Below are positions 1 to 7,766 of a DNA stretch of 42,422 nt, piece after piece. Source of the stretch: an uncultured Clostridia bacterium (GTDB lineage Bacteria > Bacillota > Clostridia > Christensenellales > UBA1242); contig CALWPG010000004.1 in assembly GCA_944383375.1 (NCBI GenBank), positions 1 to 42,422 of the forward strand. Reading direction: 5' to 3'. How positions within the stretch are numbered: the first letter of the stretch is position 1; each line of letters opens with the position of its first letter. The notes beneath the pieces were generated by a model that was not told the DNA's origin, ran no database searches, and saw only the letters and a program-made list of their open reading frames with translations. The position numbers and the translations under genes are program-made.

Positions 1-896
1 AGTTTTGCCCTGTTGTTTCCAGCTTCAATTTGGGCATTGTTGTCACGCATATCTGAAGACACACCATTGATACCCAGAATCCCACTTTTTTTATTTAAAT
101 AATTGGTGATTTCAGAGAGCGTCCAACCAGTTTTGTTTGCGATATATTCAAGCACAGAGGCATCAACATCACCACATCTTGTACCCATTATTAAACCTTC
201 AAGTGGAGTAAATCCCATTGAAGTATCAATACTCTTACCATTTTTCACTGCACATACGCTCGAACCATTGCCTAGGTGAATAGTAATCAACTTTAACTCT
301 TCAATTGGTTTTCCAATACATTTTGCAAGCTCAGATGAAACAAATTTATGTGAAGTCCCATGGAATCCATACTTTCTTATTTTCCAATCTCTGTATGCTT
401 CATATGGAAGGCCATACAAAAATGCGTAATCTGGCATGGTTTGATGAAAAGCAGTGTCAAAAACGGCAACATTTGGCTTGTTTGGGTAAAGGTCCATACA
501 AGCCCTTATGCCTGCAATGTTTGCTGGCATATGCAGTGGGCCCAAAGGTTTAAGCTCTTCAAGGTTTTTAAGAACTTCATCATCAACAATGACACTGTCT
601 TTGTATATTTCTCCACCATGTAACACACGATGTCCAAACACTTCAACTTCATCTAGTGACTTTAAAACCCCTACCTCTTTGTCACATAACACTTCAAAAA
701 CCTTTGCTATTGCTTGGGTATGTGTTGGCATGAAATAATCTATCACCTTTTCAACACCATTTGCCTTGTAAACTACAAATGAATCTTCAAGTCCGATTTT
801 TTCACAATTGCCTTTAGCGATAACTTTTTCGCCATTCATATCAAACAATTGATATTTAAGTGAACTACTTCCTGCGTTAATAACTAAAACTTTCAT
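1..896 (-). CDS. ackA: Acetate kinase, 5' part (cut by window edge)
   Basis: Acetate kinase makes ATP and acetate from acetyl phosphate in the cytosol, the last step of the Pta-AckA route. About 298 codons are visible of the usual roughly 400; the C-terminus lies beyond base 1. The reverse-strand translation starts MKVLVINAGSSSLKY, the family's N-terminal signature. It then shows HRVLHGG, FDTAFHQTMP (catalytic Asp), KYGFHGTSH (active-site His), HLGNGSS and the MGTRCGDVD stretch with the catalytic Arg. The ATG at 896 overlaps the pta stop codon as ATGA, so the two genes are translationally coupled in the order pta-ackA. No frame disruption is seen. Identity is very sure. Confidence 0.96.
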   Translation of the reverse strand, partial: MKVLVINAGSSSLKYQLFDMNGEKVIAKGNCEKIGLEDSFVVYKANGVEKVIDYFMPTHTQAIAKVFEVLCDKEVGVLKSLDEVEVFGHRVLHGGEIYKDSVIVDDEVLKNLEELKPLGPLHMPANIAGIRACMDLYPNKPNVAVFDTAFHQTMPDYAFLYGLPYEAYRDWKIRKYGFHGTSHKFVSSELAKCIGKPIEELKLITIHLGNGSSVCAVKNGKSIDTSMGFTPLEGLIMGTRCGDVDASVLEYIANKTGWTLSEITNYLNKKSGILGINGVSSDMRDNNAQIEAGNNRAK

Positions 897-1876
897 TTTT
901 TCTCCTTACATTGCAATACTGTGATTGCTGTTAAATTTATTATGTCCTCAACCGTTGCCCCACGGGAAAGGTCATTGACTGGTTTTTCAAGTCCAACAGT
1001 TATAGGACCAATTGCGCAAAGATTTCCAAAATAGGAAATGGCTTTGTAGCATATATTTGCCGAATTCAAATCGGGAAATATCAACACATTATTTTTTCCA
1101 TAATATTTTGCATCATCGGATAATTTTGTTTGAGCAACATTATCAACTAATGCCGCATCAAGTTGAATTTCACCCTGAGCTAAAATATTAGGATATTGCT
1201 TAGTAAAAATATCATAAGCGCTTTTAACAATTTCCACGGACTTACCCTTTGCACTTGAGTTAGTAGAATATGACAAAAATGCAACCTTTGGACTTATATT
1301 AGTTAACTGCTGATATATGGTTGCTGTTCGCTCGGCAATTTCGCACAATTGGCTAGCTGTTGGATCAACGACAAGGCTAGGATCAGCAATTACAAATGGG
1401 TTATCTGTCAAGTTGTTTTTGCCTACCATAAGCATGAATGTGCTTACAAACTCATCTCCATTTCTAAGTATTTGCAAAGCAGGTCTATAAGTAGTGGCTG
1501 TTGGGACCTCTGCTCCTGCGACCATCCCATCAGCATAACCAATTTTCACGAGCATGGTAGCAAAATAAAAAGGATCTAATATCAATTTTTGTGCCTCATC
1601 CAAAGTCATACCTTTGTGTTTTCTAATTTCAAACAACGAATTTGCCAAATCATCAATTTTGCCAAAGGTTTTTGGATTTAAAATCGTAAAACTTTTAAGC
1701 TTTTTATTTTGCATAACAAGTGAACTTTCGTCGCCTATTAAAATAACATCACAAATACCATGTTTTTTTAAATATAGCACAGCTCTTCTTATTCTATCAG
1801 AAAAAGCCACTTCAGGAAATACGATCTTTCTCTTTTTTTGCTTTGCCATTTCTTTTATGGTTTTTAAAAAATTCAT
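893..1876 (-). CDS. pta: Phosphate acetyltransferase
   Basis: Phosphotransacetylase interconverts acetyl-CoA plus phosphate and acetyl phosphate plus CoA. With the downstream acetate kinase it gives substrate-level ATP during fermentation. The 327-aa length matches the short, single-domain Pta typical of Bacillota rather than the long enterobacterial form with an N-terminal P-loop domain. The N-terminus KRKIVFPEVAFSDRIRRAV and the internal GYADGMVAGAEVPTATTYRPA and DPSLVVDPTASQLCEIA stretches are characteristic. A strong promoter (TTGACA-N17-TACTAT) lies just upstream, and the gene overlaps ackA by 4 bases, so the pair is one operon. Confidence 0.96.
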   Translation of the reverse strand: MNFLKTIKEMAKQKKRKIVFPEVAFSDRIRRAVLYLKKHGICDVILIGDESSLVMQNKKLKSFTILNPKTFGKIDDLANSLFEIRKHKGMTLDEAQKLILDPFYFATMLVKIGYADGMVAGAEVPTATTYRPALQILRNGDEFVSTFMLMVGKNNLTDNPFVIADPSLVVDPTASQLCEIAERTATIYQQLTNISPKVAFLSYSTNSSAKGKSVEIVKSAYDIFTKQYPNILAQGEIQLDAALVDNVAQTKLSDDAKYYGKNNVLIFPDLNSANICYKAISYFGNLCAIGPITVGLEKPVNDLSRGATVEDIINLTAITVLQCKEKK

Positions 1877-1908
1877 AAGCCCTCTTCTAAGTGTAATGTT
1901 TTTCTCAT

Positions 1909-1937
1909 ATAGTACAATATTAATGGAGTTTTGTCAA
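1909..1937 (-). promoter_or_regulatory. Sigma-A promoter of pta-ackA
   Basis: Read on the minus strand: -35 TTGACA (1937-1932), a 17-nt spacer and -10 TACTAT (1914-1909). The expected start is near 1902, about 25 nt before the pta ATG. It occupies the 71-bp divergent gap between pta and ylbJ. Confidence 0.8.
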
Positions 1938-1947
1938 AATAAATTTT

Positions 1948-2898
1948 ATGAAAAAATTCTTGTCAATTTCACTTTTGCTTATACTGATAGCAATAATAAT
2001 CTCACCACAAACATACATAAATGTCTGTTTTGATGCTATTACAGTTTGGGCAACTGTTTTATTGCCAAGTTTATTACCATTTTTTATATTTACAAAACTT
2101 TTAACTTCACTGGGTTATGTTAAAGATGTATCAAACTGCTTCGGAAAAGTTATGTATAAGGTGTATAATAGCCCTCCCATAACTTCGTATGCTTTTTTTA
2201 TGAGCATACTCACCGGATATCCCGTTGGTAGCAAACTCGTTTGTGACCTTTATGACAATAATCTATTAACAAAAGAAGAGGCAAAAAGATGCATCACTTT
2301 TACATCTAATTCAGGTCCTATGTTCATCATCGGAAGTGTTGGTGCGACCATGCTACTATCTAAAAACGCAGGATATATTCTCTACGCATCACATATTCTA
2401 GGAGCCCTTATTAACGGCCTCGTATATAGAGGCAGAAAAGTCGCCGTCAAGCCTGCACCATACCTAGTGACAAATAATAAAAATGATACTACCCTTTCTG
2501 GTTGTGTGATGGATAGTATATCCTCCATCTTACTGATAGGTGGAATAGTTGCTATCGCCTTTATTTTAGTAGCTCTATTAAATAATTTACATGTTTTTGA
2601 ACCTATCGTCTATGTACTAGAAAAAATTGGTATTGACGCAAACATTACAAGAAGCGTTGTAAGTGGCTTTATGGAAATAACCAAAGGATGCATTGATATT
2701 TCAACCCTTAATATTTCTCTTTACTCCAAAACTGTGCTAAGTTGTGCTATAATATCATTTGGTGGAATTTCCACGGCTATGCAATCTATGGCATTTTTAA
2801 AAAATATAACAACATACAAATTTTTCTTGATACAAAAAATGACACATATGATCTTCTCCACAGTCATTTGTGCCATATTAGCGTTTTTGATTATCTAA
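1948..2898 (+). CDS. ylbJ: YlbJ-like sporulation integral membrane protein
   Basis: A 316-aa polytopic membrane protein with about eight hydrophobic segments. The pattern PSLLPFFIFTKLL near residue 40, then SILTGYPVGSKLV and CITFTSNSGPMFIIGSVG, is that of the YlbJ/nucleoside-recognition (gate) family. In Bacillus YlbJ is needed for proper spore formation; its transported substrate is unknown. This is a hint that the host or its ancestor sporulates. No good Shine-Dalgarno lies before the ATG: the nearest GGAG is about 19 nt away, so the start rests on the signal-like N-terminus. Its stop overlaps the convergent gene's stop by 4 bases. Confidence 0.8.
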   Translation: MKKFLSISLLLILIAIIISPQTYINVCFDAITVWATVLLPSLLPFFIFTKLLTSLGYVKDVSNCFGKVMYKVYNSPPITSYAFFMSILTGYPVGSKLVCDLYDNNLLTKEEAKRCITFTSNSGPMFIIGSVGATMLLSKNAGYILYASHILGALINGLVYRGRKVAVKPAPYLVTNNKNDTTLSGCVMDSISSILLIGGIVAIAFILVALLNNLHVFEPIVYVLEKIGIDANITRSVVSGFMEITKGCIDISTLNISLYSKTVLSCAIISFGGISTAMQSMAFLKNITTYKFFLIQKMTHMIFSTVICAILAFLII

Positions 2899-3689
2899 GC
2901 CGTATAATAGTTTGCCAATTTTTGCTTTAAGTCAGCAACTAAAAACCTAAGTGAATGGGCTTTGCTTGACATATAGGTTAATCCAACTATGTAAGCACTT
3001 AAATTGTTTATATCTAATTTTTTAACACAATCTTGCATACATAGAATGTAGTACTGCAGGTCATTTTTAAGGCTCTCTTTGATTTTTTTGTCCGCTTTTA
3101 GTTCATCTTGCATTTGATTTAAAATTATGTCTGACTCTCTCATAAGTACTGAAAGACCTGTTCCATCAAAATTCTCCTGGGATTGATGATTATCATTATC
3201 CTCAGTAGATGGTTGTTTTGCTTGGGCCAATTCAACTACCTCATTTTGACCATCGTAATGCTTACTGCTTAAATCAAAGCAATATGCTATAGCTTCCTTG
3301 AAAGGAACAACTACGGTATTTGCAAAATTTTCAAACTCGTTCATATTTTCGCTTGTAAAATAATCTTTGACAAATTCATGAAAATTTAATTTTTTATCTC
3401 TGATGTCAACAAAAATACAAAACACAAGTGGCAAAACTATCGCCTTGCTCTCTGGCATTACGAAGTACCCGTCCTTAGTTGGCAACTTGACTTTAGCCCT
3501 GTTGAATTCTCTATCAAAATTGAAATTTTGCATGCATTTTGCAATAAGGTTGTAAATTTCTTCCGACTCACTTATGTTTTGCAAAATCTTTGCAATAATA
3601 TTTTCTGCAAATATAAACCTACCATTTATCAACTCATCACAACTGGCCAAACATGCCTGCACACCTTTAAGTGCTCTGTCACTTAACAT
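2895..3689 (-). CDS. Hypothetical protein, 264 aa
   Basis: I do not recognise this family. It is a soluble-looking, largely helical protein without signal peptide or membrane segment. The N-terminal half (about residues 1-150) contains several hydrophobic helices and a stretch VKLPTKDGYFVMPESKAIVLP. A polar, low-complexity linker rich in Gln, Glu, Asp and Asn follows at about residues 155-175. The C-terminal 85 residues look alpha-helical and charged. The start is well supported by AGGAG before the ATG and by a sigma-A promoter (TTGAAT-N17-TAAACT). It is a single-gene unit, convergent with ylbJ and divergent from the DUF4364 operon; nothing around it indicates a role. Confidence 0.75.
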   Translation of the reverse strand: MLSDRALKGVQACLASCDELINGRFIFAENIIAKILQNISESEEIYNLIAKCMQNFNFDREFNRAKVKLPTKDGYFVMPESKAIVLPLVFCIFVDIRDKKLNFHEFVKDYFTSENMNEFENFANTVVVPFKEAIAYCFDLSSKHYDGQNEVVELAQAKQPSTEDNDNHQSQENFDGTGLSVLMRESDIILNQMQDELKADKKIKESLKNDLQYYILCMQDCVKKLDINNLSAYIVGLTYMSSKAHSLRFLVADLKQKLANYYTA

Positions 3690-3713
3690 AGTTTTCTCCT
3701 TAGTATTGTTTTC

Positions 3714-3742
3714 AGTTTATCATATTCTAACAAGTAATTCAA
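3714..3742 (-). promoter_or_regulatory. Promoter of the 264-aa hypothetical gene
   Basis: Minus strand: -35 TTGAAT (3742-3737), 17-nt spacer ending TATGA, -10 TAAACT (3719-3714), giving an extended -10. The start codon is at 3689, with AGGAG between. Confidence 0.65.
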
Positions 3743-3771
3743 CCTTTGTAATCACTTTTTTATACTACAAT

Positions 3772-3800
3772 TTGACGAGACCAATATTATGTGATATATT
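3772..3800 (+). promoter_or_regulatory. Promoter of the DUF4364-ABC exporter operon
   Basis: Plus strand: -35 TTGACG (3772-3777), 17-nt spacer ending TGTGA, -10 TATATT (3795-3800). The ATG follows at 3821 with GGAGAAG between. It shows that an upstream in-frame start at 3791 would lie inside the promoter and is therefore not used. Confidence 0.7.
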
Positions 3801-3820
3801 TAGTTATAGTTGGAGAAGAG

Positions 3821-4369
3821 ATGGATAATCGTGAACAAGAGACAACTGTATACAAATTAATTGTGCTTTTAGTCCTTGAAAAAATAGAAATTCCTTTGAC
3901 CGAGCAATCAATAATTGATATCTGTTACGGCAAAAACAACTGGATAAATAACTACATGGAATGTAAAGAAATCATATACAACTTAGTCGAGGTGGGTTTT
4001 ATATACAAGACAAACGGCAACAGCGAAGAAGATAGATACACAATCACCTACACTGGAAGAAACTGCCTATCACATTTCTATGAAAGAATAAACAAAGATC
4101 TTCGAGATCAAATTGCAGAATATGTAAAAGAAAATCGAACAGCATTCAAGCGATCTCAAGAATACGTTAGCACAATTGACAGAAACTCCGATGGTAGTTA
4201 CACTGTATGTTTAAAAATTCGTTCTGCCCTTATTGATGAACCAATGTTTGAACTTAAAATAAAGGCACCATCTAGACAAAGCGCCATTGGCGCTACAAAC
4301 ATTTGGAGAGAAAAAGCACCTCTTATGTATGAAAACGTATACGAGAGTTTAATTGATGTTGAAGAGTAA
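3821..4369 (+). CDS. DUF4364 family protein
   Basis: A 182-aa cytosolic protein of the DUF4364 family, found in Clostridia and looking like a winged-helix regulator. It opens with a helical block (YKLIVLLVLEKIEIPLTEQS) followed by VEVGFIYKTNG and YTITYTGRNCLSHF, which reads as a winged-helix fold with a small effector-like C-terminal part. The start at 3821 was chosen because GGAGAAG sits at the right distance and the longer version starts within the promoter. It is the first gene of a probable operon with an ABC exporter, whose ATPase gene begins 13 nt after its stop. A regulatory link to that exporter is inference only. Confidence 0.75.
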   Translation: MDNREQETTVYKLIVLLVLEKIEIPLTEQSIIDICYGKNNWINNYMECKEIIYNLVEVGFIYKTNGNSEEDRYTITYTGRNCLSHFYERINKDLRDQIAEYVKENRTAFKRSQEYVSTIDRNSDGSYTVCLKIRSALIDEPMFELKIKAPSRQSAIGATNIWREKAPLMYENVYESLIDVEE

Positions 4370-4382
4370 TGGAGAAAACATT

Positions 4383-5336
4383 TTGGAAAACAAAAATCAA
4401 CCAAAAACGGCTATACTTAGCATAGTCAATCTCACAAAAAAATATGGCACAAGAGTGGCAGTAGACAATATTTCACTCAATATTTTCCCAGGTCAAATCA
4501 TGGGGTTTTTAGGAGCAAATGGAGCTGGGAAAAGCACTACTATAAAAATGCTAACAGGCCTTGCAAAAATGACTTCAGGAAATGTGTATATTTGTGGCAA
4601 GTCAATTAAAACATCTTTTGAACAAGCTATAAAAAACGTTGGTGCGATGATTGAAACTCCTGTTTTTTATTCTTATTTATCTGGATACAACAACTTGAAG
4701 TTTTTTGCAAAGCTTTCGGGTAATGTTGATAATCAACGAATCCAGGAAGTTGCCACTTTGGTTGGGCTATCCAATCGAATAAAAGACAAAGTTGCCAACT
4801 ATTCACTAGGAATGAAACAACGTCTTGGAGTGGCACAAGCATTATTGAACCACCCAAAACTGTTGATATTAGATGAGCCGACTAATGGCCTTGATGCCAA
4901 TGGTATAAGAGAGTTTAGGATGATGCTTAAACAACTCGCCTACAAAGAAGGTATCTCTATTTTAATTTCCAGTCATATCTTATCCGAGATGGAAAATTTA
5001 TGCGATATGATAGCAATAATTGACAAAGGCAAAATCATTCAGGTCAAGACAATGGATGAGATAAAACACAGTTGTCTTTCAGCAGGTTCGCAGTATATTA
5101 AATGCAATGCTCCAAATTTTTCTGGAAAATTAATAACACAAAATTTTGGCGTACCCGTCAAAATTCAAGGTGAAAAAGTATTTTTCACGGTCAAGGACAA
5201 ACGTCTACTCCCACAGATGATAGTCATGTTGACGCAAAAGAAGGTTTTAGTTTATGCCGCTGGAGAGGTAGATTATTCTCTTGAAGACGTATTTTTGAAT
5301 ATTATTAATAAAAATCACAATACATCAATAAGTTAG
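4383..5336 (+). CDS. ABC exporter, ATP-binding subunit (NatA/BcrA type)
   Basis: ATPase of an ABC-2 type exporter, 317 aa. Visible motifs are Walker A GANGAGKST, the signature NYSLGMKQRLGVAQAL, Walker B LLILDEPTNGLDANG and the H-loop SSHILSEME. The domain order and C-terminal extension of about 90 residues are typical of the drug/bacitracin/Na+ export subfamily. Two in-frame starts exist further up (TTG 4353, ATG 4356) inside the DUF4364 end. TTG at 4383 is preferred because GGAG stands 8 nt before it and it gives a normal N-terminus. The permease gene follows after 8 nt. The exported substrate cannot be read from the sequence. Confidence 0.9.
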   Translation: MENKNQPKTAILSIVNLTKKYGTRVAVDNISLNIFPGQIMGFLGANGAGKSTTIKMLTGLAKMTSGNVYICGKSIKTSFEQAIKNVGAMIETPVFYSYLSGYNNLKFFAKLSGNVDNQRIQEVATLVGLSNRIKDKVANYSLGMKQRLGVAQALLNHPKLLILDEPTNGLDANGIREFRMMLKQLAYKEGISILISSHILSEMENLCDMIAIIDKGKIIQVKTMDEIKHSCLSAGSQYIKCNAPNFSGKLITQNFGVPVKIQGEKVFFTVKDKRLLPQMIVMLTQKKVLVYAAGEVDYSLEDVFLNIINKNHNTSIS

Positions 5337-5344
5337 GAGAAATC

Positions 5345-7090
5345 ATGAAAAAAGTTTTTAGACTAGCCAGTGCAGAGTTTAACAAAATATTTTATAGGCC
5401 GTCAATTTTCATTTTGACTGCTCTTTTAATAATCACATTGGTTTTGACAAACCTACTTTATAACCCTTCCCAAAACACAACAAAACTTGGGTATTCTGCC
5501 GTCAATGTAAATGGAGTTTATAGAGAATTTTTAAACTCAAATAATACTATAAACAAAAATAGCATTGACGCATCTTTTGATGCACTTTATAACGAAATTG
5601 ATAAACAATTTGACAGTATTACAATGGACGACAAATTGACAAATCTTACAAATAGAGTGACATCGCTGTATACCTATTTAAGTGAAACAATTCATGAAGA
5701 ACAAACTGCAATTTATGGTCCCAGTGATTCTTCAAACCTCACCTCTTCTCAAAGAGAACAATTAATTCAGGTTTTTTTAAGACTTAAAAACATGTCTTCT
5801 GATCTGCTTAGTTATTTACCACAGCTTAAAGCACAAACCTTAAACTTTTATTTTACTAATGATCAATATGACACCATTTATAACGAAGTTACGCAGCTCT
5901 ATGAGGCAACCCCACAGAATTATGATGCGTATAGAACAAAAGAGGATTTTTCTCATTTGGCAAACACACTTAGAAGCAGTTACACACTTACCTCTTCAAG
6001 ACAGATAGTTGGCTCGCTTGAACGCTTGGAAATTGATGTGGACACATATAATGAACTTGTTGAAAAGTATTATACTCAAGCCAAACAAAATCTACAAAAT
6101 ATCTATTATAGCCAAATTGAAACATTTTTGGATGAACACTATGAAAGCACAAGCCAAGAGGATTTAGATCAAATAAACGAATACATTGCACAGTATTACT
6201 CATACACCCAGATGAACATGACCGTATTTGAAAATAAGTTCACATTAATTAGAATAAACAAAAAGTCGGACACCGAACTTTCGTCGTTAATTGGTTACAC
6301 TCAAGTTTCAAAATATGCATTAAATGAACAGAATTCAATATATGATTATTTGCTAGAAAACAATGACTTTCCATATAATTATTTGTCATCTTTTAATTTT
6401 AATGTAGCATCCGGCACAACAAGTAATGCCTATGATTATACCGTTTATTCAATGCAAATTTTAAGTGTGCTTATTATCGTTTTTACAGTTTTCTATGCAT
6501 GTAGCAGCATTGCAGGCGATCAATCAAATGGCACAATGAAAATGATTGCAATTAGACCTTATACGAGGAATAAATTATTTACTGGCAAGTATCTATCTTG
6601 CGTAATGTTTGGAATAATGCTTATGCTGATCAGTGCCGTTGCATCGTTTATAGTGGGCGCCATTATGTATGGAGTTCCTATGACCCAATGTCTTGTGGTA
6701 TTTAATTCTTCAGCAGTTATATCCATTCATCCAATTTTATTGTTGTTTATTTACCTATTGTCGCTGTTTGTAAACCTGCTATTTTATATTTCATTGGCGA
6801 TGTTTATATGTCTTTTATTCAAATCTAATACATTATCAGTATTTTTAACTTCATCATTATATGCCGTACAGATAGTATTATGTGGGCTTGTTGGTGGAGC
6901 TTGGCTTAAATATACCCCATTTGGTCACTTTGATTTGTTTAAATATTTTGGCAACTCACATCTTGGCATGTTCAGTATGAATATTCTTCCTGATGCCAAC
7001 TTTATGATTAGTGCAATTGTCTTGGGTCTTTTGATTGTTATCTTTAATTCAATTTCACATCTGATATTTAAGACAAGAGATATAACTTAA
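5345..7090 (+). CDS. ABC-2 type exporter permease
   Basis: Membrane partner of the preceding ATPase, 581 aa. One transmembrane helix lies near residues 18-38. A large extracytoplasmic domain of about 330 residues follows, rich in Tyr, Gln, Asn and Ser and probably helical. A block of five hydrophobic segments runs from about residue 375 to the end, with the IAGDQSNGTMKMIAIRPYTR coupling-type loop typical of ABC-2 permeases. AGGAG precedes the ATG. The big outer domain is longer than in simple NatB proteins and could bind a partner or substrate. A stem-loop overlapping the convergent neighbour's coding end follows the stop. Confidence 0.85.
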   Translation: MKKVFRLASAEFNKIFYRPSIFILTALLIITLVLTNLLYNPSQNTTKLGYSAVNVNGVYREFLNSNNTINKNSIDASFDALYNEIDKQFDSITMDDKLTNLTNRVTSLYTYLSETIHEEQTAIYGPSDSSNLTSSQREQLIQVFLRLKNMSSDLLSYLPQLKAQTLNFYFTNDQYDTIYNEVTQLYEATPQNYDAYRTKEDFSHLANTLRSSYTLTSSRQIVGSLERLEIDVDTYNELVEKYYTQAKQNLQNIYYSQIETFLDEHYESTSQEDLDQINEYIAQYYSYTQMNMTVFENKFTLIRINKKSDTELSSLIGYTQVSKYALNEQNSIYDYLLENNDFPYNYLSSFNFNVASGTTSNAYDYTVYSMQILSVLIIVFTVFYACSSIAGDQSNGTMKMIAIRPYTRNKLFTGKYLSCVMFGIMLMLISAVASFIVGAIMYGVPMTQCLVVFNSSAVISIHPILLLFIYLLSLFVNLLFYISLAMFICLLFKSNTLSVFLTSSLYAVQIVLCGLVGGAWLKYTPFGHFDLFKYFGNSHLGMFSMNILPDANFMISAIVLGLLIVIFNSISHLIFKTRDIT

Positions 7091-7097
7091 TATTCAA

Positions 7098-7700
7098 TTA
7101 AGCAAGGTACTCATTCAAGAGTGCCTTGCTTTCTTGTGCAATTTTAACGCATTCCTGATGTGCCTCATCAACTCTTTTTGTGCCATGTGTTTTACTATTT
7201 AAAAAATGAATACATGTGTGCCCACCCTCGCCATTGTCCAATATTGAAAACCCATGAGGCATACCGTTTGTGGATCCTGCGAAAAATTGTCCGTCTATTT
7301 CAACCCAAACCGGTCTTCTAGCCCAAGACCACTCTCCTCCATAAATCTGTTTAAATATTTGAGTATTATGCTCATCAATGGTCTGTACATCTGCATGATT
7401 ATAACCACCAAAACGTTGGACATAGTATTCAGTTTCACTCCATATATCTATCACTCTTACAGTTACATATTTTGTGAAATGTTCATCCATAAATTCAAAC
7501 CAATCATATGACAGAACATCAACATCTTTATTTTCCTCTATAACATTGTGTTCCTCACCCTCATACTTGTCATTTATCTTTTCTTGATCACTTGTTAAAA
7601 TATAGCTATCACTGACAAAATTAGGATAAGGAATAATACTAGCTATACAAAATGTCAATACAACTACCAATAATAGATAACTTACAATTTTAGAATTCAT
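7098..7700 (-). CDS. Secreted protein with conserved Cys/His motif, function unknown
   Basis: A 200-aa protein with an N-terminal hydrophobic segment (residues 5-23) that acts as a signal peptide or anchor, then an acidic stretch and a mature domain of about 135 residues. That domain holds EWSWARRPVWVEIDGQFFAG, NGMPHG and GHTCIHFLNSKTHGTKRVDE. The GHxCIHF..S.THG arrangement recalls extracytoplasmic Cys/His catalytic motifs such as those of L,D-transpeptidases, but the order differs, so that is only an analogy. I recall similar C-terminal domains in clostridial exported proteins but cannot name the family. No Shine-Dalgarno is visible before the ATG. It is convergent with the exporter operon (7-bp gap). 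Confidence 0.72.
   Translation of the reverse strand: MNSKIVSYLLLVVVLTFCIASIIPYPNFVSDSYILTSDQEKINDKYEGEEHNVIEENKDVDVLSYDWFEFMDEHFTKYVTVRVIDIWSETEYYVQRFGGYNHADVQTIDEHNTQIFKQIYGGEWSWARRPVWVEIDGQFFAGSTNGMPHGFSILDNGEGGHTCIHFLNSKTHGTKRVDEAHQECVKIAQESKALLNEYLA
7101..7130 (+). terminator. Stem-loop at the end of the DUF4364-ABC operon
   Basis: AGCAAGGTACTC (7101-7112), loop ATTCAA, then GAGTGCCTTGCT (7119-7130): a 12-bp stem with one G-U pair, starting 10 nt after the permease stop. The T-run behind it is poor (TTCTTG). The hairpin is made from the last codons of the convergent secreted-protein gene. Confidence 0.55.
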
Positions 7701-7766
7701 ACTATTATTTTATATTGATTGAATTTTTTTATTATATTTTTTATATATATAAAATAAATATATTTT

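Noticed and set aside
305..738. Three plus-strand reading frames across the acetate kinase region
   Set aside because: They are antisense to a clear, motif-rich acetate kinase and have no ribosome site or recognisable content.
2742..2930. Reading frame of 62 codons at the ylbJ 3' end
   Set aside because: It lies in another frame inside ylbJ and lacks a ribosome site.
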